Positions 1-12,000 of a DNA stretch of 64,000 nucleotides are shown in pieces. Source of the DNA: Ephydatia muelleri (taxonomy: Eukaryota; Porifera; Demospongiae; Spongillida; Spongillidae). The first letter of the stretch is position 1. Every line of letters starts with the position of its first letter. The position numbers and the translations under genes were made by a program. Location of the stretch: positions 4,992,542-5,056,541 of the forward strand of contig JABACO010000020.1 in NCBI GenBank assembly GCA_013339895.1, in the 5' to 3' direction. The notes below the pieces were generated by a model that was given only the letters and a program-made list of their open reading frames with translations, ran no database searches and had not been told where the DNA came from.

Positions 1-370
1 TGTACAAAATGATGGGAGGGAAACTCTCCCCTCCAAGCCTCAATTTGACTCTGGCTCGAACGGCTGGGTCTTGCAGCAGCGCTGCCTCGGAGGGGCTTAG
101 CTTTCTAATTAGGTCCCGCGTAAGGGAGTTTTCAGCAGCACACACTGCTTGTTTGAAAATTTTTAATATCCTTCTGTCCCTAACTCGCCGCCACCATTTT
201 TCAATCGTTCTCACCGCTGTCTGTCTCCTGCGAATATAACCGTTTTCTGCTTCTGAAGGGCGCGGGGTATTTATCTCCAAATCTTCTGCACTTTTAGCCC
301 CATCTTTGTACTTTACGTGGCTTGCACTTTCGATTGACGGGACAGTAATAAATGTTTCTTCGTCACCCAT
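1..370 (-). CDS. C11orf65/CXorf58-like protein, first exon (3' end outside window)
   Basis: An open frame on the minus strand starts at the ATG at 370-368 and stays open to the window edge (123 codons), so the gene is truncated by the window. Residues about 50-75 are basic and IQ-like (RRRQTAVRTIEKWWRRVRDR). They are followed by a stretch resembling the conserved core of the vertebrate C11orf65 (MFI) and CXorf58 proteins: CAAENSLTRDLIRKLSPSE, then a GGESFPPIILY motif. C11orf65 is described as a mitochondrial-fission-factor interactor; what this homologue does is not known. It lies head-to-head with CEP83, 287 bp between start codons, with an RFX-like X-box 3 nt upstream of its own ATG. Family assignment rests on recalled similarity, not a search. 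Confidence 0.65.
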   Translation of the reverse strand, partial: MGDEETFITVPSIESASHVKYKDGAKSAEDLEINTPRPSEAENGYIRRRQTAVRTIEKWWRRVRDRRILKIFKQAVCAAENSLTRDLIRKLSPSEAALLQDPAVRARVKLRLGGESFPPIILY

Positions 371-373
371 CCG

Positions 374-388
374 GTTGCTAATAGCAAC
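374..388. promoter_or_regulatory. RFX-type X-box in head-to-head promoter
   Basis: GTTGCT AAT AGCAAC is a near-palindromic match to the RFX X-box consensus GTNRCC(N0-3)RGYAAC, with one mismatch in the left half. It lies between the C11orf65-like gene and the ciliary gene CEP83, 3 nt from the minus-strand ATG and about 270 bp upstream of the CEP83 ATG. RFX factors control ciliary genes in animals, so co-regulation of the pair is a reasonable inference. Confidence 0.6.
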
Positions 389-657
389 CAAAAAGACTTA
401 TAATTAGATTTTTACGGCAAATGCAATCACTGACTCTTGCCTTCACCCACCTGTTTCGTTCCTTCCCAGCTGATTTTGAGACACCAGTACCGTTTGCATG
501 TTCAAATGCAGACTTCTACCATTACGTTTGACACAGTAGCTGGATATACATAGACCTCAGTTTACTCACTATTGTGTCCTAATTTTGAAACGTGCATAAT
601 TTATTCGTTATTGTTACCATGGATACGATTCTAATGTAAGCACGCACCCACACGGAC

Positions 658-3438
658 ATGGATGCTGCTACAGTTGAAGGTTCTTTTCTTCAACAACGGA
701 TGCGAAGCGATCGAGCTAAAAATAACTTCGAGACTCTCAAGGCTCAGCATCTGATTCTTCAGGAGGTAAGTTGTTACTGAATTTTGAGACTAGCTAATTG
801 TTTCTGGTGCAATAATCTAGGCTCACCGGAATTTAACTGCGGAGCACCAAACGGTGATCGAAAATTATGAAAAGCTTCACAGCAGGTCTAAGGAGATAAT
901 TTCGACGCTTCAGAAGGAAAGAGATGGCAAGATCGTAGAGTGTGAAGAGCTCCGATCCCAGGTATTGGCAAGATGAAACTGAAACTGAAATTGAGGTTTT
1001 GCCGTCGTACCGCGAACACTCACTGCATGGGACATGTAGAAGTGTTCAAATATGATATCGTTGTGGCTATTCAGGTGTTGACTGCACAGAAGATAGAGCA
1101 GCTGAAAGTAGAGTTACTCTCTGAAGTGGAAGAACCATACAGAAAGGTGAATTTTCATCACACCTTTCACTCTTTTGTAGCTATTCTTTTTCTTCTAACA
1201 GCGAATGGATGAAGTTGAATCTCAACTAGAATCCCTCAGGAGGTGTGCTTGGAATGGAGTTGTGGCAATGTCAGGTTTTACTGTGTGCAATGCTTTGCCC
1301 ACATTGCAGTGAACACACCAAACTCAAATATTCTTATGCGTTTTTGAAGTCTGAGTATGAAGCCACTGTGGTAAGCCACCACAAAAGGAGTTGAGGAATA
1401 CCACTTTTGAAATAATGCATGTCCTGTCCCACATGCAAAGGCCAACCATCAGGTTGCGGTTGATGAAATGATGGCAAAACACAATGCAGAGGTATCTGTG
1501 GTTTGGATGTTTCGTAATCATAGCCATTAATGGACCCTTCTCTGAAGCTCTCAGCATGCATTGGGGAACGCAAGGACCGATTGGTGCAACACGATCATGA
1601 TGCCCCATCTGACCTTCACACAATCCGCCAGCTGCAGCGAGAGAACAGTGAGGTGGGTGTGCCTGCGTTATGTTGTTTAACGTCAGGTACATACATGTAA
1701 CGGTACTGTGTAGTTGGCATTATACAACAACATCGTCAAGGAAGATTGATATTTCATATGTCGAGTAGCTCAATTTGTTGAGGCTCAGATGTATGACCCT
1801 TGCTGGTTTCAGAGCAATGGGGTTTGTTGTAATGAGAGAGAGTTGATGCATTGGAACTGGTACTGACAACACAGATAAAGATGTACATATATGAGTGACT
1901 CTGCTTGTACACATGCACATGAGCAGTACACATATCCCATGCATGTGTACTGCATAGAAACATACACCACTTACATGCCCATTGATCATCCAGCAGCACT
2001 CCCTATTTTTGGCACTGAAACCTTTTTTTTTTAAATCTTTTAGCTGCAGCAGCGTGCAAAGAGCTTGTTGTCAGGCATGGAGGAGCTGCAGGAACAAAGA
2101 GAGAAAGCTGGACTCCAGAACGAGCAGGCATGTTACTGGACATGCCAGAATGGGTTACATGTCGCCATTACTTTTCTAGTCCCTGCAACGTTGCTCCAGA
2201 CAGCTGGCTGAAGCCCAGGCCATGCTCAAGACCCTGGAGGTTAGGGTGCTGTGGCAGTGGGGGTGGGGGGGAGGGGGAAGGTTGGTAGTGGGCGAGTCGC
2301 AAGATTTATTGAAGTGGAAATGCTGCCATTAATGGGCATCAATTGTGGTCTGTAATGAATGTGTACACTAGCATAGTAATTGCTTTTACTTGCAGTGTAT
2401 TACATGTTGCATGTATACATTGTAATAGTACCCAAAAATGTTATTTATTTTGTTTTAAAATATGTTTCATTTTTTAATACCAATTGGTAGTTTAAAAGTC
2501 GTTTGGATAAACATATTGTTATCACGAGGATGACCCTCTGTGAGTGACTGCTGCTTTTATTACTCAGATTGAGCGTTCCTCACTGTCCAGTCAAGTGCAG
2601 ACTCTTCAATTGGAGCTCACCTCTGCCCAAGAGCTCCAATACTCTCTCAATGACCAGTTGAACCAGGCCCAAAGGGAATTGGCCACTATGAAGAGGTGTG
2701 TGGCTCCTTAATGGCTGGGCAGTCCCAATTTCAAATTAGCAAGTTCTGTTCTTCCTTTGCAGAAGAATGGATGAATTGGAACACAAGCATTTGATGGAAT
2801 CAGGCGAAATAAGGATGCAGTGAGTATCAACCATTGCATGCCATGTATGCAGCCAATCTCTGTGTATCACACAAAGTAACCACATACGATGTACATGTCA
2901 CATGACGCAATCTATGTTCTCCTTTCAAGAGCCCACCAGCAAGTTTCTGATCTACAGCAGGCAAAAGAGAAATTGGCAACCGAGCTTCGATCTGCACATG
3001 GTCGCGTTGAGTCCCTCCAGAGTTCTCTCAGTGAACGTGATTCCCTGCTCGCTCAAAGAGTTAGGATGCCATGTTGCCTGATATATTTCCATGTACCCCT
3101 CTGTTTCCTTGCTTGTGACAGGAGCAGGAAATAGAGCATCGGGTGCAGCTAGTGAGAGAGAAGGAGTGGGAGAAGATGGAGGTGCTCCAGAAAGAGAAAG
3201 TTGATTTGGAAGAAAAGCTGGCAGACTTGCAGAGGTTGGTGGGTGGAGCAATGATAACAGACCATTAGTCATTCTTTCCTGTTAGATTACATTCTGAAGC
3301 TGAACGTGAAAAATTGAAAATGGTTGAGAAATCAGATGACCAACTTCGCGAACTGCAACTGCAAAAGGTGCACTTGCATTACATGAACTCACACACACAC
3401 AAACATACATACATACACACACATACATACATACATAC

Positions 3439-3469
<31 letters not shown>

Positions 3470-5833
3470 CATACATACATACATACATACATACATACAT
3501 ACATACATACATACATGACATACATACATACATACATACATGCATACATACTCATACGCACATGCACACATACATACATACATACATGACATACATACAT
3601 ACATACATACATACATACATACATACTCATACGCACATGCACACATACACACACAGCACACATACACACACAGCACACATACACACACAGCACACATACA
3701 CACACAGCACACTCTTTCCCACCATCACTCTTTGGTTTGTATAAAAAATATGCAATGTGATCAACTACTGGTTAGAGGCAAATACATTGACGATGTACAC
3801 TGTACATGTAGATACCCACCTCCCTCCTCCCCAGGCCACTTCAGACACTGAGCTGGCTTCAGTGAAGGTGAGGCTGCAGGAGAGGGTGGAGCAGTGCCAG
3901 ACAGTGCAAATGGTGAGTGTGTGAGTGTGGGGTTGCTGGAATGTATGGAACCAAGTGGCCTCATTTCTCTTTTGTATTCTTTGTTGTGGAATGTGTGTAC
4001 ATACATACCAGGAGCTACGTCAGCTGTCAGGCATAAACAAGAAATACCAAACGCTTGTAGCGGAACACACAAGGTACGCATGCCTGCGAAGCAAGCGCTG
4101 CATTGTATGGGTGTGTGGCTAGAAGAGTTGATGGGGAGGCCATTGGTATTGAGCAGTTCAATGTCCAGGGGTGACCTTCAGACGGTCATCGCACAGCTCA
4201 TTACAGTATGTGTGCAGCAAGATCTGGCTACTGCTCACATTGTCTCTTCATACATTACCCTATAATACATTATCTGACTCAACTTAAGCTGAGGGCTCAG
4301 ACCTCATAGAGTCAGTGACATTGGATTGTGCCTTTGATGTATTGCCAACTAACACCCAACCCCTACAATGGCACTTATGTATTGTACTAAGTAGCGCTAT
4401 TGCTTTTTTTTAGTTTGAAGCAGTCGGAACAAGAAGCAGTCAGGGTTGCAGATAAACTACAAGGCTCTGTCCAACTGCTCGAGGAGCACATAGCCATGTT
4501 ACAGGCTGATACCCAGGGCCAGCTGGATGCACACAGGCAGCAACTGGAGAGAGAAAGGTGAGCCATAACCAAACAGCCAACATGATCCAGCCATAGTACG
4601 CTGTGGCTGTCAAAGAAGCGTGGGTATTTGAGGAGCCTATTATGCATGCATGTGACCTGCTCTGCATTTAGTTATACTCGCTGTTGTGCATGAGAGACAG
4701 TTGATTTGTACGGGCCATGCAGCCATTATTGAGCCGCACCTCCTCTGTTCATATGAGCCACTGTATCCCCCAGGATCTCATGGAAGGATGAGAAGGACTT
4801 GCTCTTGTCAAAGGCGGAGGATTGCGAGACCAAGAGGCTGTCACTAGTGGAGGAACTTCAAAAAGCCAAAAAGCTATTGAAAAAAGTAATTTGATCATTT
4901 GTAGGGTTGATGTCACTTTTCTCTTTATGTCCATTATTTTTTTGCCCTTGGTAACCAGTACCAGAAACATTACAAGAAGTGTAATCAAGAACTAAAAATG
5001 GCTGTTGAAGTGCAGACTGCAAAAGAGTGCCAGATGGAGGCAGAGAAAGAAGCACTGAGGTAAACCAGTGCTGCTATTCAGTGTGGATTGCACCTTATAG
5101 ATTTCCTTTTACTACAAAATAAGATCACACCCATTTTTTGCTTCACACGTAAAACATAAAAAGTAGTAGTTAAGGATATGGTTATAAAATCCAACCACAA
5201 GTAATAATCAAGACCACCTATTCAAGGTCATTCTACATTGCCTAAACTATGGCAAGGCATGGCTGATGCAGGTATATATTTCACCTTTCTAGGAAAACAA
5301 TGAGTGCAGAGAATCAAAAATTGAGAAGACGACTTAATGATGTGAGTCCAGTTTAACCAGCCAGTAGTAGGTGACAGCCTATCCTCTACAGATTCAAAGA
5401 AGACAAAAAGAGTTCATGTTTGTCCTCCACCACGAGCCCCTGGCTTCAGGAACTGAGCACTCCATTCCAGCATTTCAGGTAGGAAGGTTGTAATGGGTGT
5501 CGAAGGATGGCAGCTATGGTAACAGGGCGAAGGATTATATAATGGGTGGTCAGGGAACTGTGAATGCAAGCTTTGTAGTAACAAAAATGGTAGCAGATTG
5601 GAAGCGGATTGGTGGTATTCTGGCAATGTGGGAGTATGCGTTTGTCTTGTGCATGCAATAGGAAGGTTAGCTTGGATAATTTAATCCCCAAAAATCGTTT
5701 TACTTTGCAGGAGAAAAGATACTTCCAGAAGGAGATGGAAGCTGTCAACAGCAGAATTGATGAGTTGGCAGCCACTCACTCACAGTCATATCGCTTCGCT
5801 CCGTCAGCCTCTCCTGCTAATTCGCTAAGCTGA
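658..5833 (+). CDS. CEP83: CEP83 (CCDC41) centriolar distal-appendage coiled-coil protein
   Basis: CEP83 is a distal-appendage protein that docks the mother centriole to the membrane at the start of ciliogenesis. Twenty-two exons join in phase to about 658 codons (human about 700): 658-765, 821-961, 1075-1146, 1202-1242, 1310-1370, 1453-1491, 1548-1652, 2044-2127, 2180-2239, 2568-2695, 2763-2819, 2930-3059, 3122-3234, 3286-3367, 3835-3912, 4012-4073, 4414-4557, 4774-4885, 4959-5059, 5293-5341, 5392-5478, 5711-5833. Nearly all of it is heptad-rich coiled coil. Diagnostic stretches shared with vertebrate CEP83 are FETLKAQHLILQ near the start, LTAQKIEQLKVELLSEVEEP, SYAFLKSEYE, LEEKLADLQ, and IQRRQKEF near the C-terminus. 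The intron at 2128-2179 has a GC donor. The intron at 3368-3834 holds a CATA/CA repeat. Exon 7's acceptor (1547) is the least certain. Confidence 0.87.
3389..3712. repeat. (CATA)n / (CA)n microsatellite in CEP83 intron
   Basis: Long runs of CATA, interrupted by TGACATA and ACTCATACGCACATG blocks that occur twice, pass into ACACACAGCACACAT repeats. The block duplication shows expansion by segmental slippage. It lies wholly inside one intron. Confidence 0.95.
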
Positions 5834-5891
5834 CATGGTGACCAGCAAACCTGCTTCATCTCGAAATTTGTATTATTATTTTTTAATTCTC

Positions 5892-5897
5892 AATAAA
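5892..5897 (+). terminator. CEP83 poly(A) signal
   Basis: AATAAA lies 59 nt after the CEP83 stop codon and about 75 nt before the DNAJC12 start codon. It is the only canonical signal in the gap. Confidence 0.7.
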
Positions 5898-5972
5898 AAT
5901 TATTTATTTCTTTAACCCCTCTTGTACTGTCGTGCTCTCCGAGCGTTTATATTTCATGGAAGCGTTGTTGGC

Positions 5973-7846
5973 ATGGATTTACACGGCGTGTGTACGCAGC
6001 CACGAGACGTCGACTATTATAAGTTGCTCGGCTGTGACCCTTCGTCTTCCGTAAGCCATGACACCAGAGACGGCTTATGTACACGTTCCCCTTATACATA
6101 TACATGTATGCATTTCGTATGATCATGTAGCAGTCGAATGTTTCATGGTGTTGCGTGCGACATTAACATATTTCTACTGCTTAGCTGTTGCATGACAGGG
6201 ATACGTAGAATCGGAAGGATGCCCGTCTTGCTTTCATCTTCGCGCTTCCTGTCACTCTAGCTAAAACCGTCACTCTTAAAGCAGTACTTTTCAATATATC
6301 TAATCTCATCTTTGCATGCGTGATATACCACATCCATCTAACGGGTTAGGTACTCATCGTTCAAATGCTATGTGTTTAATACGTTTTATATCATTTATGT
6401 AGGTAGAGCAGATAGCAACAGAGTTCAAACAGCTGGCAAGAAGGTTTCATCCTGACAAAGTTGAGGGTAGTGAGGAGAAGAAGGAAGGTATGTTCAGAAT
6501 GAATCCAATGATCTTAGATTGCTTACTGTTGATCAGTTAACCCCTGATGTGGGCATTGTTGTATCTTTTTGCACAATATATATTTTGTAGTTTTTTTTTT
6601 AAGTTGCTATTTACTAACTGCACGCATAACACATTGACACAGTTCTATACGACTATTGATGATATGCTGAGGATTGTGTTCTGTCCTTAAAGCGGAGAGG
6701 TTCTTTGTGAAGTTGGAGAAGGCAAGGACTGTACTGTTGGACCCCAGGATGAGGGAGCTGTACGACCAGTGGAGGGGTGTTGGCATGTGTGTCAGCTTTG
6801 ATGACTGGGTAGCCCTGCAATCACGAGTGCATGCTGTAAGTTACTTCTGTGGTGGTGTAAGCTTGTCAAAATGTGCTTATTAATGATTCGTGTCATAATG
6901 CTATTGAACCATCATGGTGATTTTACAGGGTGATTTTCATTGTGCATAGATCTTGAGATAAGGGGTTTCAAATGTGAAATGGGTTTTAATTTGCTGAGCT
7001 AGAATCTAGGCATTCACATAGGATACAAATTAAAGTAGCTACCAATGGGAGCTGTATTATTAGATTCGATTCCGGTTGAAAAGGATTTGGCTCTTTATCA
7101 GTAAACCATACGTAATCACCTACATTAATGTAGATACACACATTCATGTATAGATACTACATGTGTGCAGTTACAGTGTGTTTGTGTGCATACAGTTTAC
7201 TTATGTGTACAACAGATACATATATTGCACATGATGGAACAGGCCAATATCATCAGCCCCCATTCCCGCCTCATTTTGCAGTCAATGCACTGGACAGTGG
7301 AAAAGCACACACCATCACTGCAAGAGACGAGTGAGGGAGATCAGCATGTCCCCAGTCACCATGGCAATCAAGGCCACACCTCTTTGGGCAAAGGTGACGG
7401 CTCTGATCCGTTGAAGGAATTCAGGCAAGGTGGGTTCGAGTTGCACTGTAGTGAGCTCACTAGAGGAATGGAGTGCCTTCTCATCCACTTATTGCACTGT
7501 ATGTATGTGCTGTGATTCAACCACTTGTTGATAAATGATCATACTAAATTGTACGCACTTTGGAACCGTCAACAGGCAGTTTTGTAGAATCCTGCTCTTA
7601 AGTTAAGATTATTTAAATTCTTGCCCTGTATCAACCATGCATGGCCACTTTAAATTTGACAATTTTCAGTCATGTCACCCATTGATTGCTGTTAGCCTTT
7701 CAAAACCACCTCACTACATCGCAGCTGTGCAAGGACAGACGGAGCTTTTGTTGTTACGAAGTGTATTCATTGTCCTGTTTCTTGGTCTTCTAGAGTCTGC
7801 ATCCTGCTCCGAGCTCGTGAATCGTTTCAGAAACTATGGCATCTAA
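5973..7846 (+). CDS. DNAJC12: DNAJC12 (JDP1) J-domain co-chaperone
   Basis: DNAJC12 is a small type III J-protein that works with HSP70 and in vertebrates supports folding of aromatic amino-acid hydroxylases. Exons 5973-6050, 6403-6487, 6693-6835, 7282-7429 and 7794-7846 join in phase to about 168 residues (human 198). The J domain starts at DYYKLLGCDPSSSVEQI, carries the HPD motif (FHPDK) and ends at ELYDQWR, as in human DNAJC12. The next conserved block is MHWTVEK. The protein ends FRNYGI, close to the vertebrate FRNYEI C-terminus, which is strong family evidence. The tryptophan-rich block that precedes this C-terminus in vertebrates is not visible. The gene starts 139 bp after CEP83 and ends 118 bp before GAS7. 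The fourth exon's donor (7430) is the least certain boundary. Confidence 0.87.
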
Positions 7847-7964
7847 TAAGGAGCCCCTCGGCTTTGAACCCAATTAACGATTTAATTAGGTATAATTGCG
7901 GAAGTGTGTGTTGTGTATCTTTGGAGCAAAACACAAAACACAAAAATCGTTTCAACACTTGAAT

Positions 7965-8958
7965 ATGGTGGACTTAGCGAAGGCGATCTACGCGTACCCG
8001 GGAGCGGGCCAGCCAACGGATCTGGTGTTTGCAGCAGGTACGGTGTTGCTGGTGAACGAGAAGAGCGAGGACTGGTGCCGAGGGGTTTGCCAGGGCAAAG
8101 AAGGCTGGTTTCCCACGGCTTACAGCCAGGCGCTGGACTGCAAGTTTCTCGAGCAGGTTAGTTTACCGTCCCCGCCCTCGCCTGGAACGCAACCTATATG
8201 TAAAGGTTATTTTATTATTATTATTTTGGAAGAAGCTGTACTAGTCATGCATTGAATCTGTTGCAGAAGGGCATTCCAACGGCATCGCTAGTGTCCGTGC
8301 TTCGTTCAACTGATTGGCTGGTGTATGCGACTGAGGACAATAAGTTGTACTATGTCAACGTTGCAACACAAAGTAAGCGTTGGTGCTGTCTTGCACACGC
8401 ATCGTGCATTTGCGTGGGACGGTGTGGCAGCGGCGAGCTGAGCATCTAGCGCTCATGTGTGTGTTTTGTGTGTAGTATTTAACTTGCATTACACGCGCCC
8501 CATACATATATGTTGGGCAACGCCTACACTTGATCCTCTCTCTAGTCGAGCAGAGACAATGAAGTATAGCAACCTTTGCTATTACGGTGAAATGGTAGGA
8601 GGGATGGAGGGGGCGGGGAAGAAAGGGGAGGAGCATGTTCAGTCTACATGTATGTTCCATTTTGAATAATTTCAAATGCCCACCATTGCACCTTGGTTCT
8701 GGAAGTCCCACATGAAAGGTTGTATGGCCCAATCATATGAAGCATCATCATAAAGGGTATGTGTTTTGGGAGGCTGTATCTGTTGGGTGAAAAGTGACAA
8801 CAATCAGCTCAATCTCCTGCTTGCTGTCTAAGCAAAAGTCAATGGCTGAGGTAAATTGTGTGGTAGTATGCTTCAGAGGGAATGGAATCCATTTGTGTGC
8901 CAAGCCAATGCAGACCTCTTGAATCACCTTCACACATGTACACACACACACACAGACA

Positions 8959-9004
<46 letters not shown>

Positions 9005-12000
9005 ACACACACAGACACACACACACAGACACACACACACATGCACACACACACACACACACACACATGGTGGTAGAGTGGTGGTTTGCTGGGAGGTGGT
9101 GGTGTAAGAAGCTGGGGAAGAGTTTGGGGTGTGGCTTAGAGATCATGGGTGTGCAGAAGATTACAGAGTAGATTTGAAAAGCAACAGGGAGACATTTAAA
9201 TTATTGTGATTTGAAGGTATGTATCAAGTAAATTGGTCATGGTCCTGACCTCTAGGGTTTTATTTGGCAGGATTCTTGTGCAAGCATGTGTGAGATTTCT
9301 TCACAACAGTTACAACAAAACTTGGCATTTTGCAAGAGAACAAGTGACCAACATGACAGTATAGCAGTGCCTCTGTATTGACACACCACAAAGTGGTATG
9401 AGTAGGAGTCGATTGGTCATAAGGTCCAGGTATCCCTTATTGTAAACATCTGTGAATAGGCAGAGAGGGGGAGGGAGGAGGGAGGAGGGGGAACCTCTTC
9501 GTAAAAGGGGAAGCGAGGAGGAGGAGGATGGATTTACTGATGAAGCTAAAGCCTTAACAATTGTTTGTTGATTGCAAGAATCTGCATGCAACACACAGTA
9601 GTATGATTCTGCTCAAAATAAAAACACAAAATTGTGTAATAATTGCTGAACACATGCACCAAATGTTGAACTTGTATGTCCAGCATGTCTTGTGTGACCC
9701 ATAGGGGCCTGTGTAGAGATGGGATCAGTGTCTTGTGTGACCCATAGGGAACTGTGTAGAGCAGTGTGTTGTGTGATGACCCATAGGGACCTGTGTAGGG
9801 CAGTGTCTTGTGTGATGACCCATAGGGGCCTGTGTAGGGCAGTGTCTTGTTTGACCCATAGGGACCTGTGTAGGGCAGTGTCTTGTGTGATGACCCATAG
9901 GGGCCTGTGTAGGGCAGTGTCTTGTGTGACCCATAGGGGCCTGTGTAGAGATGGGATCAGTGTCTTGTGCTACAGAGACTCGTAATATTCTAATTTAGTC
10001 TAAGTGTTTCTACATACCTCTCTCCCAAGCGAATGATTGGAATTAGGAGAGAATGCAGCCTGTTGGTGTGCATTTATTAGAGGCTCCGGTTCCTCTTCCT
10101 ATATACAGTAACAACATGGGAACTCCCATCTCTTAGTATGGCCACCTCCGCCCCTAGTCTACCAGATCCAACGGGACCCCTGGGTGGGTTGGCAGCACTG
10201 AACATCAACCCCAGTGCCCTGGAAGCTCTCATGGCACTCCACAATGGACCCCAGAGTGAGGAGGGCACTGTACTCTTCACCCTTTTAACCCCTTTGCCTC
10301 TTGCTACCTACAGAGACTGTGGGAGAGAGCGAGAAACCATCTGTGAGTCTTTGTGCACAATGTGTGTGTTTGTGGGAGGGGGAGTGCCAGCTTCATGTTT
10401 ATATAGGGCATGTTGCCTTTCTGGCAAGTGGTATGGGATTTGCTGCCTTTCTATTGGATGGATGGCATGTCCCATGTGCTGACCTTAGTACATCGTTTGT
10501 GTTAGTTTTTTGATGCTATTTATACATATATGCTTTCAGCGTGATGGTGATGTTTGTGTAAAAGTGCTTTCATTGAAATTATCTTGTTTTCTCACTCAAT
10601 ATGTTCTATATAGCGACGCCAAAAGCCCAAGATGGTGGTGGTATGCACCGATAGCAGCTTGCTCTTCTCCTTTTCCCCATGTGTTTTATACGTCTATTTG
10701 GCCTGATGGTTAGGTAAATGGTGTTACCTTTCTGGAAGGTGGACCTGAACAGAAACGACTAAACCCAGAGCAACTTAGCTATGCGGACCACTTCTGGGTA
10801 AGGGTGTTAGAGGTGGTGATGGTGGGGATGATGGTGGAGGGGGAATAATTGGGAAGGAGATGGTGGTGGTGGGGGTGATTGGGGAGGAGATGGTGGCGGG
10901 GTGGGAGTGGTGATTGGGAAGGAGATGTGGTGGTGGGGTGAGGCTGATGTTAGTAATGGTGGTGGGGTGAGGCTGATGGTAGTAATGGTGGTGGGGTGAG
11001 GCTGATGGTAGTAATGGTGGTGGGGTGACGGGAAAGGTTGTGGTAAGGTGTTAGTGGGACAGTCAAGGTTGTGATGGTACAGTAAAGCAGTCATCCTTGG
11101 AAGGGTCATATGCCCAGAGGATGGAGGTGATTGCAATACAGATGATGGTCATTGTCCACATTGGGAGGTGACCAGTGATGGTGAGGACATGATAGTGTGT
11201 AGTGGCCTTAGGTGGTGTAAGGTTGTGTTGTGAAGATGGCAGTGTTATGGGGTGTTGTGAAGATGGCGGTGTTATGGGGTGTTGTGAAGATGGAGGTGTT
11301 ATGGGGTGTTGTGAAGATGGCGGTGTTATGGGGTGTTGTGAAGATGGAGGTGTTATGGGGTGTTGTGAAGATGGAGGTGTTATGGGTGTTGTGAAGATGG
11401 AGGTGTTATGGGGTGTTGTGAAGATAGAGGTGTTATGGGGTGTTGTGAAGATGGCAGTGTTATGGGGTGTTGTGAAGATAGAGGTGTTATGGGGTGTTGT
11501 GAAGATGGCAGTGTTATGGGGTGTTGTGAAGATGGCAGTGTTATGGGGTGTTGTGAAGATGGCAGTGTTATGGGGTGTTGTGAAGATGGTGGTGTTATGG
11601 GGTGTTGTGAAGATGGCACTGTTATGGGGTGTTGTGAAGATGGTAATGAAATTATGGGGGAGGGGCATGAACACAGTGATGGAAAATTATTATTGTCAAT
11701 TGGCAGATCAGGGGGTCTGGTTTTAGCATGTTTCTTTTCAAATCTGTGATCTAAATTTCAACTTGCAGGCCGACAAAGATGACAGAACTGGGTATGATGT
11801 CATCCTTGAGAAGCATCTGAATGGAAAGGAATCAATGAAAGATATGGCAGAGTTGTTCAAAGAAAGGTGAAGACAAGCATATTCACATGCATGGAAATAT
11901 TAATTTGGATGTGAGGGAGAGTTGACGTGGGTGTGTTAAAATGTGTAGTCAACGTGTAGCCTCTGCCAATACTAGCCTTGCTAGGTTAATGGGATGAAAT

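Noticed and set aside
8457-8732. Overlapping ORFs in GAS7 intron 2
   Set aside because: Shadow frames within an intron whose flanking exons complete the WW domain.
11219-11643. CRISPR-like regular repeats
   Set aside because: Units are contiguous without unique spacers and lie within a eukaryotic intron.
11063-11726. 203- and 174-codon repetitive ORFs
   Set aside because: Products of a 27-bp minisatellite, a multiple of three; intronic.
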